In this document: piece after piece, positions 9,417-17,854 of the stretch
Numbering within the stretch: position 1 is the stretch's first letter
How the letters are laid out: each line of letters begins with the position of its first letter
NCBI GenBank assembly: GCA_959602645.1
Contig: CAUGTZ010000009.1
Location: 30,599 to 94,598, forward strand
Length of the DNA: 64,000 bases
Reading direction: 5' to 3'
From: an uncultured Collinsella sp.
GTDB lineage: Bacteria > Actinomycetota > Coriobacteriia > Coriobacteriales > Coriobacteriaceae
Notes under the pieces: model-generated
What the model was told of the DNA's origin: nothing
Seen by the model: only the letters and a program-made list of their open reading frames with translations
The model's database searches: none
Made by a program: the position numbers and the translations under genes

Positions 9417-9453
9417 AAAACAAAAGGGCGCCCTGGTTTCCCAGAGCGCCCTT
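9417..9453 (-). terminator. Terminator of the rpsF-rplI operon
   Basis: A GGGCGC-rich stem (9424-9436 with 9441-9453) is followed on the minus strand by TTTTGTTTT. Confidence 0.85.
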
Positions 9454-9485
9454 CTTAGAACAAGATTGTTGCGTTGCAGCAAATG

Positions 9486-10025
9486 CTACTCGGCAGCAGC
9501 CTCAGTCTCGACCTCGGCGGTCTCGGCCTCGGCGACCTCAGCGGCCTCCTCGACCTCAGCCTCGGCAGCGAGCTCCTCGGCGGTAACGCCGACGAGAACG
9601 ACAACCTCGGCCTTGATCTCGCGGTACAGCGAGATGGCAACGGTGTGGGCACCGGCAACCTTGATGGGCTTACCGAGCTCGACGCGCTTGCGGTCGATGT
9701 CCATACCGAGCTGAGCCTTGATGGCGTCAGCGATCATAGCGGCGGTAACGGAGCCAAAGAGGATGCCCTCGTCGCCGACCTTGACGTCAACGGTGACCGT
9801 CTTGCCCTCGAAGGCAGCCTTGGTCTCGTTGGCGGTAGCCAGACGGACGGCCTCGCGCTTGGCGATGTTGTTGCGACGCTCGTCAAGCTGCTTGAGGTTG
9901 CCCTTGGTGGCGGCAACAGCGAGCTTCTTGGGGAACAGGAAGTTCTCAGCGTAACCCTGAGCGACCTCTACGACGTCACCCTCGCCGCCCTTGCCCTTGA
10001 TCTCATCGAGAAGAATAACCTTCAT
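9486..10025 (-). CDS. rplI: 50S ribosomal protein L9
   Basis: Binds domain V of 23S rRNA with its N-terminal domain. The N-terminus MKVILLDEIKGKGGEGDVVEV and the segment GYAENFLFPKKLA are diagnostic. At 179 residues it is longer than the usual 148-150, because of an Ala/Glu-rich tail of about 30 residues (EEAAEVAEAETAEVE). ATG 10025 follows AAGGGAG. It is the last ribosomal gene of the operon. Confidence 0.96.
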   Translation of the reverse strand: MKVILLDEIKGKGGEGDVVEVAQGYAENFLFPKKLAVAATKGNLKQLDERRNNIAKREAVRLATANETKAAFEGKTVTVDVKVGDEGILFGSVTAAMIADAIKAQLGMDIDRKRVELGKPIKVAGAHTVAISLYREIKAEVVVLVGVTAEELAAEAEVEEAAEVAEAETAEVETEAAAE

Positions 10026-10040
10026 GATGCGTCTCCCTTC

Positions 10041-10307
10041 TTAGCCGCGGTCGCGGTTGCCACGAGAGGAAACCACGGGGACGGTGTACGGCAGGAGAGC
10101 CATCTCGCGGGCGCGCTTGATGGCGTTGGCGATGTCATGCTGATGCTGCGTGCAAGCGCCAGTGACGCGACGGGGCTTGATCTTGCCACGGTCGGTCATG
10201 TACTTACGGAGAAGCTGAGTATCCTTATAGTCGATGAACTCAGTGTTCTCCTTGCAGAACTGGCAGTACTTACGACGCGGCTGACGTGCAGAAAAATCAT
10301 TAGCCAT
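10041..10307 (-). CDS. rpsR: 30S ribosomal protein S18
   Basis: Small-subunit protein that forms a heterodimer with S6 on the ribosome platform. The 88-residue product begins MANDFSARQPRRKY, has a CQFC pair followed by GACTQHQHDIANAIKRAR, and keeps cysteines of the kind seen in zinc-binding S18 forms. ATG 10307 has an AAAGG site 9 nt away; the frame is open further upstream but without a better start. Confidence 0.96.
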   Translation of the reverse strand: MANDFSARQPRRKYCQFCKENTEFIDYKDTQLLRKYMTDRGKIKPRRVTGACTQHQHDIANAIKRAREMALLPYTVPVVSSRGNRDRG

Positions 10308-10379
10308 GTCAAAATACCTTTCATTTGGCAACTTCGGCGAACCGAAGCCGCCTCTCACTCAAAAATAGGTGAACAACCC

Positions 10380-10832
10380 TTAGAACGGGATGTCCTCATC
10401 GTAGACGTCGACCGCGGGCGGCGTAGCCACCGGTGCGGCAGGACGTGCTGCGGGCGCGGGAGCTGCGGGGGCGTAACCGCCCTGATCGTAGCCACCCTGG
10501 CCACCACGGGAGCTCATAAACTCGATCTCATCGACGATGACCTCAAGCTTGCTCCTGCGCTGACCGTCGCGCTCCCAAGAGCTGTAGCGCAGCTTGCCCT
10601 CGATCGCGACCTTGTTTCCCTTTGCCAGGAAACGGCTCACGGCCTCGGCGCGGGTGCCGAACATGGTGCAGTCGACAAAGTTGGGATAGTCCTCCCACTC
10701 GCCAGTCTGCGCGTTGCGGCGACGATCGTTCACGGCGACGCCAAAGGACAGAACCTGGGTTCCGCCGGCGGTGGCGCGCAGCTCGGGATCGCGGGTGAGG
10801 TTACCGGTGATGTTCACTCGATTGATGCTCAT
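10380..10832 (-). CDS. ssb: Single-stranded DNA-binding protein
   Basis: OB-fold protein that coats single-stranded DNA at the fork. Residues 1-105 contain MSINRVNITGNLTRDPELR and VDCTMFGTRAEAVSRFL; the tail is a Gly/Ala/Pro-rich linker ending in the acidic tip DEDIPF, which recruits partner proteins. 150 residues. It sits between rpsF and rpsR as in many bacteria. Confidence 0.96.
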   Translation of the reverse strand: MSINRVNITGNLTRDPELRATAGGTQVLSFGVAVNDRRRNAQTGEWEDYPNFVDCTMFGTRAEAVSRFLAKGNKVAIEGKLRYSSWERDGQRRSKLEVIVDEIEFMSSRGGQGGYDQGGYAPAAPAPAARPAAPVATPPAVDVYDEDIPF

Positions 10833-10880
10833 AACTCACTACTTCCTCTTGGGGCACAAGCCCAGTCCAAAACGACAGTC

Positions 10881-11174
10881 TTACTCCTGGTCGTCGCGAC
10901 GGACGATCATGTGGCGGACCACAGCGTCGGTGATGCGCAGGACGCGATCAAGCTCGGCGATCTGGGTAGGATCTGCGTGGAAGTTGATGAGGGTGTAGTC
11001 ACCATCGGTGAGGTCGTTGATCTCGTAGGCGAGCTTGCGCTTGCCCCACTCGTCAACGGAGTCGACCTTGCCAGCGCCCTCAGCGATCGTGGTATCGATA
11101 CGCTTCATAACAGCGAGACGAGTCTCGGGGTCGAGCGACGGGTCAACAAAGAACAGCAGTTCATAAGCCTTCAT
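10881..11174 (-). CDS. rpsF: 30S ribosomal protein S6
   Basis: Partner of S18. The 97-residue product begins MKAYELLFFVDPSLDPETR and includes KRKLAYEINDLTDGDYTLINF. ATG 11174 has a near-perfect AGAGGAGGTG site. First gene of the rpsF-ssb-rpsR-rplI operon; a candidate promoter and a leader hairpin lie just upstream. Confidence 0.96.
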   Translation of the reverse strand: MKAYELLFFVDPSLDPETRLAVMKRIDTTIAEGAGKVDSVDEWGKRKLAYEINDLTDGDYTLINFHADPTQIAELDRVLRITDAVVRHMIVRRDDQE

Positions 11175-11200
11175 ATTGTCACCTCCTCTGGGCAAATGTG

Positions 11201-11229
11201 GCTTCAGGTCGTGAAGGTGCGCCTGAAGC
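11201..11229 (-). promoter_or_regulatory. Leader hairpin before rpsF, possible S6:S18 control site
   Basis: In the predicted 5' leader, GCTTCAGG pairs with CCTGAAGC around a 13-nt loop containing CACCTTCACGACC. rpsF leaders in many bacteria carry a hairpin bound by the S6:S18 dimer. The position fits, but I did not match the consensus base by base. Confidence 0.45.
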
Positions 11230-11245
11230 AGGAAAAGACTTGGTA

Positions 11246-11274
11246 ATAATATCTTTCAACCTCCCAGGCCGCAA
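11246..11274 (-). promoter_or_regulatory. Candidate promoter of the rpsF operon
   Basis: On the minus strand, TTGCGG (11274-11269), a 17-nt spacer and TATTAT (11251-11246) give a plausible sigma-A promoter about 65 nt upstream of the rpsF start. Confidence 0.5.
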
Positions 11275-11634
11275 GAATATGCAGCTACAACCTCATGACC
11301 TCCACATATGCCCATATTCGCACGACGTTTCATGCGCATTCCAACCAAATGCCGACCAAGAGCTTGACGGATTTGTGGACAAGATACGGTGCCGCGGGGA
11401 CAAGCTGAGCCAAGCCGCAGGTCAGTGGGCGCATGGTTGCGGTCGCGAAATGCATACCAGTGGCGCACAGCACCAACCAAAGATTTTTAAATTCATTGCC
11501 AAGTCGCTTATGAATACCCCTTTTGAACAATTGAGTTAATCAACCACGCTGGTCGGAAGCCGTTTTTTGGCACCTCAAACCCCACTGCAACGACAAGCGC
11601 GGCCAAGCGTTTTAAAAAATGCCAACTTTTCTGT
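11275..11634. other. Intergenic stretch without a recognisable gene
   Basis: I see no convincing coding frame, RNA gene or repeat here. Short open frames on both strands lack ribosome sites and family features. It separates the divergent rpsF operon and tRNA-Ser genes. Confidence 0.5.
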
Positions 11635-11662
11635 TTGCACTTTGCGGTTCCTCGTGTATACT
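11635..11662 (+). promoter_or_regulatory. Promoter of the tRNA-Ser(GGA) gene
   Basis: TTGCAC (11635-11640), 16 nt, TATACT (11657-11662); the tRNA starts 17 nt downstream. Confidence 0.7.
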
Positions 11663-11678
11663 GACTTTCGCATTTAAC

Positions 11679-11769
11679 GGAGAGTTGTCCGAGTGGCCGA
11701 AGGAGCACGATTGGAAATCGTGTAGGCGTCAAAAGCGTCTCCAGGGTTCAAATCCCTGACTCTCCGCCA
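11679..11769 (+). tRNA. tRNA-Ser(GGA)
   Basis: Acceptor stem GGAGAGT pairs with ACTCTCC, the anticodon loop is ATTGGAAAT (anticodon GGA), there is a long variable arm as in class II tRNAs, the T-loop is GGTTCAAATCC and CCA is encoded at 11767-11769. Confidence 0.97.
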
Positions 11770-11778
11770 GTTAATTCC

Positions 11779-11808
11779 AAAGCAGGCCTTCGAGCCTGCT
11801 TTGTTTTT
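11779..11808 (+). terminator. Terminator after tRNA-Ser(GGA)
   Basis: Stem AAAGCAGGC / GCCTGCTTT followed by TTGTTTTT. Confidence 0.8.
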
Positions 11809-11817
11809 ACCCCACGC

Positions 11818-11908
11818 GGAGGGGTGGCAGAGTGGTTGAATGCGGCGGTCTCGAAAACCGTTTGGCCTGTATAAGGTCACGAGGGTTCGAATCCCTCCTC
11901 CTCCGCCA
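11818..11908 (+). tRNA. tRNA-Ser(CGA)
   Basis: Acceptor GGAGGGG with CTCCTCC (one G-U), anticodon CGA within GGTCTCGAAAACC, long variable arm, T-loop GGTTCGAATCC, encoded CCA at 11906-11908. Confidence 0.97.
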
Positions 11909-11919
11909 TTTTGGTTGAG

Positions 11920-11949
11920 AAAGCTCCCGAAAACGGGGGCTTTTTTGTT
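11920..11949 (+). terminator. Terminator after tRNA-Ser(CGA)
   Basis: Stem AAAGCTCCCG / CGGGGGCTTT with an AAAA loop followed by TTTTTTGTTT. Confidence 0.8.
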
Positions 11950-11972
11950 TAGAGTCCCTTACAAGCAAATAC

Positions 11973-12112
11973 GGCGGAGGAGGAGGGATTCGAACCCGCC
12001 AGGGCGCAAAGCGTAAAGAAAACGCGCCAGTGGCGCGTTTTTAGCGCAGCGCGGTCGGCGTAAGCCGACCGGATAAATTTTGAGCGCTGCTCAAAATTTG
12101 GACATCCCTCCT
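11973..12112. repeat. tRNA-linked structured repeat, copy A
   Basis: It opens with a perfect 25-bp inverted copy (11973-11997) of the 3' end of the neighbouring tRNA-Ser(CGA). Three hairpins follow: AAAACGCGCC/GGCGCGTTTT, GGTCGGC/GCCGACC and AAATTTTGAGC/GCTCAAAATTT. It ends in GGAC plus ATCCCTCCT, a direct copy of part of the same tRNA end. The core after CGAACCCG closely resembles copies at 49.7 and 62.6 kb. No coding frame is apparent from 11951 to 12277. Confidence 0.7.
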
Positions 12113-12277
12113 ATTCAGCCACGCCCCCATCGCGTTCAGCATCGACCCAGATCCCCAAACATGGAACCTACGCCCCCACCCAGTCCCGACCGTTTACCGA
12201 GCAATAGGATCACCACGCCCGCCAACCATGTACTATGTACGGGCATTGTCTAAACCCGCAACCAAAAGGACCCCATC

Positions 12278-12967
12278 TTGCCCGTCGTCGCCGCTATGAC
12301 CGTTACCTCACACGCCACAGATGCCATGGTCGCCATCCCGTTTTGGCTCGAAATGTTCGCCGTCGTCGCGGCTTCAATCTCGGGCGTGTTGGTCGCGCGC
12401 GAGCACAAGCTCGATCTGGTGGGCGCGGTCGCGCTTGCCGTGGTCTGTGGCTTGGGCGGCGGTCTTTTACGCGACATGACGCTGCAGGTGGGCAACGTCT
12501 ACATCCTCAACCAGCCAATGGCGCTGCCGCTTTCCATTGCCACGGCAGCCATCATCTATATTTTCCCGGCAATCGTCGACAAGCCCGAAAAACTCATTCC
12601 CCTGCTCGACATCATCTCGGTCGGCATCTACGCCGCCACTGGAGCAGACAAGGCGCTGGTCTACGGCTTTGCACCGGCGGTGTGCATCATGATGGGCTTT
12701 TTCACCGCGGTGGGCGGCGGCATGTTGCGCGACGGCTTTATGGGCGTGGTTCCGGGCATTTTCCAACGTACTAACTTTTATGCCATCGCCGCCATCGCCG
12801 GATCGACAAGCTATGTGTGTCTCGTTATGAGCGGCATTATGAGCAATGTCGCCGCGCTGGTCGTATGCGTTGTCGTGACCATGGGTCTGCGCTGGCTCTC
12901 GCTGCGCTTTGACATCAAAAGCCCCACCGAAGAAGATATCGCGCGCTTCTTGCACCGTAAAAAGTAA
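12278..12967 (+). CDS. TRIC-type cation channel family membrane protein (YicG/UPF0126)
   Basis: A 229-residue protein with about seven membrane segments and the duplicated family motif GGGLLRDM and GGGMLRDG, the two halves of the TRIC/UPF0126 fold. Homologues are potassium-permeable trimeric channels. The start is TTG at 12278, 7 nt after AAAAGGA; an in-frame ATG at 12296 is possible. It stands alone between the tRNA-Ser repeat and the bactofilin-like gene. Confidence 0.85.
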   Translation: MPVVAAMTVTSHATDAMVAIPFWLEMFAVVAASISGVLVAREHKLDLVGAVALAVVCGLGGGLLRDMTLQVGNVYILNQPMALPLSIATAAIIYIFPAIVDKPEKLIPLLDIISVGIYAATGADKALVYGFAPAVCIMMGFFTAVGGGMLRDGFMGVVPGIFQRTNFYAIAAIAGSTSYVCLVMSGIMSNVAALVVCVVVTMGLRWLSLRFDIKSPTEEDIARFLHRKK

Positions 12968-13073
12968 ACAGCACGGCACGACCCTTCGAAATGCAACCGA
13001 AAGGTTCTTTTAGAGCGCCCACGCGTTGGGTACCCTGTTAGGTGTATGTCGAGCATCTGACGAAGGATTCACT

Positions 13074-14219
13074 ATGCCCTGTAATCAATTCCCGTCGACC
13101 CAGCGCCGTAAAGCGTGGGTCCGCATCACGATCCTATTCGCGCTCGTCGCCCTAGCGGTCACCGCACTTCCCACGGCGTCGTTCGCCGGCACAGACACCG
13201 CAGGCAACGTACTTGCGACCGACAATGACGCCAATTCGTCCGGCGTCGAAGGTGACCTGTACTGGGCAGGTCAGGCCCTCAACTTGGACGATGCGTCCAT
13301 CGGCCGCGACATAATTGCAGCAGGCGAGAGCCTCTCCATCCGCGACTGCACGGTGGGCGGCGCCGTCCGCTTGGCGGCGCGCACCATCGACATTGCCAAG
13401 ACTACGGTTGATGGCAGCGTGACCGTTGCCGGCCAGCATGTCGTGCTCAATTCCGACAGCACCACCAACTGTTTCTATGCGATAGGCGAGACGGTTGCCC
13501 TGCGCGGCTCTACCAAGTCGGCAGCGCTTGCGGGCGATACGGTGACTATCGATGGCACCGTCGAGGGCGATGTCGAGGTTTGGGCCGATAAGCTCATCCT
13601 GGGCAAGAACGCCCACATCACCGGCACCGTGAACGCGCACGTCTCCGAGGACCCCGAGCGCGCCGCGGGAGCCGAGGTCGGCGCGCTCAAGATCGACCGC
13701 ACCGAGAGCGAGGATACTTCCACCGTTAACGATGTCATCGGCGGTATCGTCGCCGCGGCACTCTCGGCCTGCTTTGTCGCCCTACTGCTCGAACTCGTCT
13801 TTCCGCGCGCAACCGCCAGCGCCGCCGGCATGCTCCACCAGCGCCCCATGCCCCTGTGGGTGAGCGGTCTTCTGGGCACGATTGCTATCGTCCCCGCCGT
13901 CCTACTGCTAATTATCTCTATCGCTGGTCTGTCGCTTGCCGGAGCCCTCATGTGCGGTGTTATTGGCATCGCGCTGGTGTCGAGTGCCTTTGCAGGGTGC
14001 GCGATCGCGCGCATGGTCGGACACAGCCAGAACCGCTACGCCATGGCGGCCGCCGGCGGCGTGATCGCAGGTGCACTTACGGCAATCCCCCTCGTAGGCG
14101 ATTTCATCAGCGGCGTGGCCTTTGTCTTCACGCTCGGCTATGTTATCCAGATCATCTGGCGCAACGCTCACCTCAAGTCGCAACAGCCGGCTAATACGCC
14201 GGAACTCCCCACCGCCTAG
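13074..14219 (+). CDS. Exported bactofilin-like membrane protein
   Basis: A 381-residue protein. It has a signal sequence (RKAWVRITILFALVALAVTA... cleaved near ASFA), then a repetitive beta-helix-like domain with short Gly/Val repeats (GGAVRLAARTIDI, DGSVTVAGQHVVL, DGTVEGDVEVWADKLIL), typical of bactofilin/polymer-forming proteins, then four membrane segments with a GLSLAGALMCGVIGIAL stretch. ATG 13074 has GAAGGA 6 nt upstream. The role is probably structural at the envelope, but this is an inference from the fold. Confidence 0.75.
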   Translation: MPCNQFPSTQRRKAWVRITILFALVALAVTALPTASFAGTDTAGNVLATDNDANSSGVEGDLYWAGQALNLDDASIGRDIIAAGESLSIRDCTVGGAVRLAARTIDIAKTTVDGSVTVAGQHVVLNSDSTTNCFYAIGETVALRGSTKSAALAGDTVTIDGTVEGDVEVWADKLILGKNAHITGTVNAHVSEDPERAAGAEVGALKIDRTESEDTSTVNDVIGGIVAAALSACFVALLLELVFPRATASAAGMLHQRPMPLWVSGLLGTIAIVPAVLLLIISIAGLSLAGALMCGVIGIALVSSAFAGCAIARMVGHSQNRYAMAAAGGVIAGALTAIPLVGDFISGVAFVFTLGYVIQIIWRNAHLKSQQPANTPELPTA

Positions 14220-14225
14220 CTGCCA

Positions 14226-14286
14226 ACCACCACAAAGGGGACAGGCACCTTTGTGGTGGTGCAAGCGAACCTGTCCCCTTGCACCA
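14226..14286. repeat. REP-like palindromic unit with alternative pairings
   Basis: The stem ACCACCACAAAGG (14226-14238) pairs with CCTTTGTGGTGGT (14248-14260). The inner GGGGACAGG (14237-14245) can instead pair with CCTGTCCCC (14272-14280), and GGTGCAAG (14258-14265) with CTTGCACC (14279-14286). It looks like a REP-type intergenic unit; the other copies expected for a repeat are not in this window. Confidence 0.55.
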
Positions 14287-14287
14287 A

Positions 14288-14320
14288 AAAGGGCGCCGAC
14301 CATTGCGGTCGACGCCCTTT
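14288..14320. terminator. Bidirectional terminator between the bactofilin-like gene and typA
   Basis: Stem AAAGGGCGCCGACC / GGTCGACGCCCTTT, flanked by A/T runs on both sides; serves the convergent genes. Confidence 0.8.
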
Positions 14321-14346
14321 CTCATTAAAGCTATAAAACCCAGCAC

Positions 14347-16185
14347 TTATTTGTTGACCTGACCGGCGCGGACGGCGGCCTTCTTGCGGTCGGTGGCATT
14401 GAGCAGACGCTTGCGCAGGCGGATGTTCTTGGGAGTGATCTCCACCAGCTCGTCGTCGGCAATGTACTCCAGCGCCTCCTCCAGCGAGAAGGTGCGGGGC
14501 GGCACCAGCTGGACGGAGATATCGGAGGTCGAGGAACGCTGGTTGCCCAGGTTCTTGGTACGGGCGATGTTGACGACCATGTCGCCGGCCTTGCTGCGCT
14601 CGCCCACGATCATGCCCTCGTAGCACTCGGTACCCGGCTCAACAAACAGCTGGCCGCGCTCCTGCAGCGTGCCCAGAGCGTAGGCAACGGCTTTCTCGGT
14701 GGTCATGGAGATCATGGCGCCGTTCTGGCGGTTGCCGATCTCGCCGGCATAGGGGCCGTACTCCAGGAAGGTGTGGTAGAACACGCCCTCGCCGTGAGTG
14801 ACGTTCATGATGCGGTTCTTAAGACCCATGATGCCGCGGGTCGGGATCTTAAACTCAAGGTGCGTCACGATGCCCGAGGTATCCATGCTCGTCATGATAC
14901 CGCCGGAGGTGCCGAAGACCTCAACGACCTTGCCCGAGTACTCGTCCGGGCACTCGACGACGGCCTGCTCGACGGGCTCCATCTTGTTGCCGTTCTCGTC
15001 CTTCTTAAACAGAACGCGGGGACGACCGACCTGGAACTCAAAGCCCTCGCGGCGCATAGACTCCATCAGGACGGACAGGTGCAGAATGCCGCGGCCCGAG
15101 ACCTCGACGCCGCTCTTGTCCTCGAGCTCCTCGATCTTCATGGTCACGTTGTTCTCGGCCTCGTTGAACAGGCGCTCCTTGAGCTGACGGGCACCCACGA
15201 TGTCGCCGTCGCGGCCGACGAGCGGGGAGGTCGAAGCCTCAAAGACGATGGACAGGGTCGGCGGGTCGATCTCGATGGGTTCGAGCTCAACGGGGTTCTC
15301 GGGATCGGTGTAGACATCGCCGATATCGGTGCGGTCGATGCCCACGACGGCGGCGATATCACCGGCGCCGACTTCCTGGCACTCGGTGCGACCCAGGTAG
15401 TCGAAAGTAAAGAGCTGCTTGACGGTAGCGGTAGCGCTGGAACCGTCGTTCTTGACGACCAGGATCTGATCGCCCTGGTGAATGGTGCCGGAGTACACGC
15501 GACCGATACCGATGCGGCCAACGAAGTTGGAGTGGTCGATGGTCACACACTGCATGGCCAGCGGGGCGTTCTCGTCAACCTCGGGCGCGGGCATGTCGTC
15601 GATGATCATATCGAGCAGCGGATACATGTCCATGTTGCCGTCGTTGGGGTCAAGGCGGGCAAAGCCATTCATGGCGCTGGCGTAGACCACGTGCTCCATG
15701 GCAAACTCAAGCTGGTCGTCGGTGGCGCCCAGGTCGGCCATCAGGTCCAGGCAGTCGTTGTAGGCCTTCTCGGGGTTGGCGCCCGGACGGTCGATCTTGT
15801 TGATGACGATCATGATCTTGAGGCCGGTGTCGATGGCGTGACGCAGCACGAAGCGGGTCTGGGGCATGGGGCCCTCAAAGGCATCGACCAGCAGCAGGGC
15901 GCCGTCGGCCATACGCAGCACGCGCTCGACCTCGCCGCCAAAGTCAGCGTGGCCCGGGGTGTCGATGACGTTGATCTTAACGTCCTTGTACTCGATAGAG
16001 ATGTTCTTGGCGAGAATCGTAATGCCGCGCTCGCGCTCCTGGTCGTTAGAATCCAGGACGCGGTCCTCGACCTGCTGGTTGGCACGGAAGGCGTCCGTGG
16101 CACGCAGGAGCTTGTCGACCATCGTCGTCTTGCCGTGGTCGACGTGAGCGATGATGGCGATGTTCCTCAGATTGTCTACGCGCAT
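14347..16185 (-). CDS. typA: Translational GTPase TypA/BipA
   Basis: Ribosome-associated GTPase linked to 50S assembly and stress growth. It has 612 residues. Motifs: G1 AHVDHGKTT, G2 ERERGITI, G3 DTPGHADFGGE, G4 NKIDRPGA, plus the EF-G-like domains and the TypA-specific C-terminal domain (EGVFYHTFLEYGPYAGEI; ERSKAGDMVVNI). ATG 16185 follows AGGGGAA. Single gene unit. Confidence 0.97.
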   Translation of the reverse strand: MRVDNLRNIAIIAHVDHGKTTMVDKLLRATDAFRANQQVEDRVLDSNDQERERGITILAKNISIEYKDVKINVIDTPGHADFGGEVERVLRMADGALLLVDAFEGPMPQTRFVLRHAIDTGLKIMIVINKIDRPGANPEKAYNDCLDLMADLGATDDQLEFAMEHVVYASAMNGFARLDPNDGNMDMYPLLDMIIDDMPAPEVDENAPLAMQCVTIDHSNFVGRIGIGRVYSGTIHQGDQILVVKNDGSSATATVKQLFTFDYLGRTECQEVGAGDIAAVVGIDRTDIGDVYTDPENPVELEPIEIDPPTLSIVFEASTSPLVGRDGDIVGARQLKERLFNEAENNVTMKIEELEDKSGVEVSGRGILHLSVLMESMRREGFEFQVGRPRVLFKKDENGNKMEPVEQAVVECPDEYSGKVVEVFGTSGGIMTSMDTSGIVTHLEFKIPTRGIMGLKNRIMNVTHGEGVFYHTFLEYGPYAGEIGNRQNGAMISMTTEKAVAYALGTLQERGQLFVEPGTECYEGMIVGERSKAGDMVVNIARTKNLGNQRSSTSDISVQLVPPRTFSLEEALEYIADDELVEITPKNIRLRKRLLNATDRKKAAVRAGQVNK

Positions 16186-16302
16186 GTAGTTCCCCTATCT
16201 TCTATCTATATACAAACGGCACGCGTATGCGGCCCGCCCAGCGATACAACGCTCAGCGGGAATATTGAGCCTTTTACCGAAAACTCGTTTATTTTAGCGA
16301 TT

Positions 16303-16752
16303 TTAGATAAGAGGGGTTTCCTCACCTGCAGGTTCAGGGTCGCTCCACATAAAACCATCGCCGGCACCCATGCCCTCATACAGCACGTATGCCGAAAAAC
16401 CGCTCTCGAGCGTGGTTTCGAAGAAGCTCACGAGCAGGGCGTCGTGATAGCCGCCGTCAATTTCGACACAACCGGTATAGCCGATGGCATAGCGGGCGAT
16501 ACGGCCCAGGCCCTCGTCCTTAAGACCCATCTTGTGCTCGGAGATAAAGTTGGTGGCCGCCTCGAGGCACGCCTCTTCGCCATCCTCATCGAGCGCCGCC
16601 AGATAACGGTTGGAAGCAGCGTCCTCAATTGCCACGACCACGCCAGGGTTTTCACCGGCGGCAAGGTCGTCCAAGAACGCGCCGATCAGGTCACACACCA
16701 TGGCGTCGAGCTCGGCGGAGACGTTACCGGCGTCCTGCATATCCTGTGCCAT
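16303..16752 (-). CDS. Unknown acidic protein, 149 residues
   Basis: I do not recognise this protein. It is acidic (AELDAMVCDLIGAFLDDLAA), lacks signal or membrane segments and contains a Gly/Tyr-rich middle (RYAIGYTGCVEIDGGYH). ATG 16752 follows GGAAGG. It is 30 bp downstream of the next gene on the same strand, so the three genes to 17670 may form one unit. Confidence 0.7.
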   Translation of the reverse strand: MAQDMQDAGNVSAELDAMVCDLIGAFLDDLAAGENPGVVVAIEDAASNRYLAALDEDGEEACLEAATNFISEHKMGLKDEGLGRIARYAIGYTGCVEIDGGYHDALLVSFFETTLESGFSAYVLYEGMGAGDGFMWSDPEPAGEETPLI

Positions 16753-16782
16753 CTTTAGACCTTCCCATCGAGTCTGGCGTCG

Positions 16783-17139
16783 TTACAGTTCTTGTGCCTC
16801 GGCAGCGATCTTGGCGGCAGCGTCGCGGGCGCGCATCATATCCATCGCGCGCTTGTCGAGTACCTTGATCTGGTTGGTGAGCATTACTGCATCGACCACA
16901 CCCCAGATTACCAAGCCTGTTGAAATCGAAAACCCAAGCGCACCAACTGTACCACGAAGGCGCGAGCAGATTGCCGCGACAAGGGCGGAGACGACAACCA
17001 TCTTGATAAACGAGCCGCGGCGCTCGCGAAGCGTGCGGGCCTGCGTCACATAGGCAATGCGAGCCGCCTCGGATGCCTCCGAGCGCATCTGGGCTTCACG
17101 CGCGATGGCGGCCGCTTCAGCCGATACGCGGGTACCCAT
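16783..17139 (-). CDS. Unknown small membrane protein
   Basis: A small protein with an Ala/Arg/Glu-rich helical N-terminus, two hydrophobic segments (FIKMVVVSALVAAIC and ALGFSISTGLVIWGVVDAVML) and a charged coiled C-terminus. I prefer ATG 17139 (MGTRVSAEAAA) because GGAGAGG lies 6 nt upstream; an in-frame ATG at 17169 directly abuts the stop of the preceding gene and could be used by coupling. Confidence 0.65.
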   Translation of the reverse strand: MGTRVSAEAAAIAREAQMRSEASEAARIAYVTQARTLRERRGSFIKMVVVSALVAAICSRLRGTVGALGFSISTGLVIWGVVDAVMLTNQIKVLDKRAMDMMRARDAAAKIAAEAQEL

Positions 17140-17169
17140 CAGCGACCTCTCCGCTCGCGTGCCAGACAT

Positions 17170-17670
17170 TTAGAAATCATCGGGGGAGAGCGTATGGACG
17201 AACTCGTCGAACTTCTCGAACTCCTGCTCGTCGTCGACTTCCTCGGCATGGGCAGAAACGGTACCCAGGCGATTCATGATGTCGTCCTCCACAAACATGG
17301 GAGCATTGCTGCGCACGGCAAGGGCAATGGCATCACTGGGACGGGCGTCGATCTTGCGCTCGTCACCATCGGCCAGTACGACAATCGTCGCGTAGAACAC
17401 CGGCGGCTCGGCGCGAACGATCTCGATGCGCTCGAGCTTGGCGCCCAGGGCGTCGACGGTGTCGAGCAGCAGGTCATGGGTAATCGGGCGCTCGGCGCGG
17501 CCGCTATCGATGCCGCGGCTGATGGCAGCAGCTTCAAACGAACCAGTCTGAATGGAAAGGGAACGCAGCGGCGCGGGCGAGTCCGATTTGCTGCTGCGCT
17601 CACGAAGTACGATAAGCGATGGCACGGGACCGGCGGCCATGACGATGGTCTCTATGTCGACACGAACCAT
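17170..17670 (-). CDS. Bifunctional nuclease family protein (DUF151)
   Basis: A 166-residue protein of the BFN/DUF151 family. The core ERPITHDLLLDTVDALGAKL and the signature KIDARPSDAIALAVRSNAPMFV match the family. Plant and bacterial members have been reported as nucleases, but the bacterial role is uncertain. An acidic tail follows (EEVDDEQEFEKFDEF). ATG 17670 has CGGAGGTG 6 nt upstream. First gene of a three-gene cluster running to 16303. Confidence 0.88.
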   Translation of the reverse strand: MVRVDIETIVMAAGPVPSLIVLRERSSKSDSPAPLRSLSIQTGSFEAAAISRGIDSGRAERPITHDLLLDTVDALGAKLERIEIVRAEPPVFYATIVVLADGDERKIDARPSDAIALAVRSNAPMFVEDDIMNRLGTVSAHAEEVDDEQEFEKFDEFVHTLSPDDF

Positions 17671-17810
17671 GGAACACCTCCGGTACGTAGCGGTTAACAC
17701 GCGGCAGCCCGCCGCATTGAATAGCTATACTACCCAAACTTTCGCACAGCACACAAAATCAAAGTAGTTAATTTGGGGCGGGGCTTTTTTGACTACTTTC
17801 AGTAGGTAAG

Positions 17811-17841
17811 AAAAAAGCCCCGAGGCAACGCCCCAGGGCTC
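17811..17841 (-). terminator. Terminator downstream of the tRNA-Ile/Ala cluster
   Basis: On the minus strand, AGCCC..GGGG pairs with CCTCGGGGCT and TTTTTT follows (17816-17811). A nearby GGGGCTTTTTT block (17779-17789) gives an alternative larger fold. Confidence 0.7.
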
Positions 17842-17854
17842 TTCACAGTTTTGA

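Noticed and set aside
9474..11246. 590-codon plus-strand frame
   Set aside because: Antisense to four ribosomal/ssb genes with convincing starts and ribosome sites.
11256..11530. Short minus-strand frames upstream of tRNA-Ser
   Set aside because: Overlapping, mutually exclusive, without ribosome sites or conserved features.
14773..16758. 661-codon plus-strand frame
   Set aside because: Antisense to typA and the 16303-16752 gene; composition shadow.
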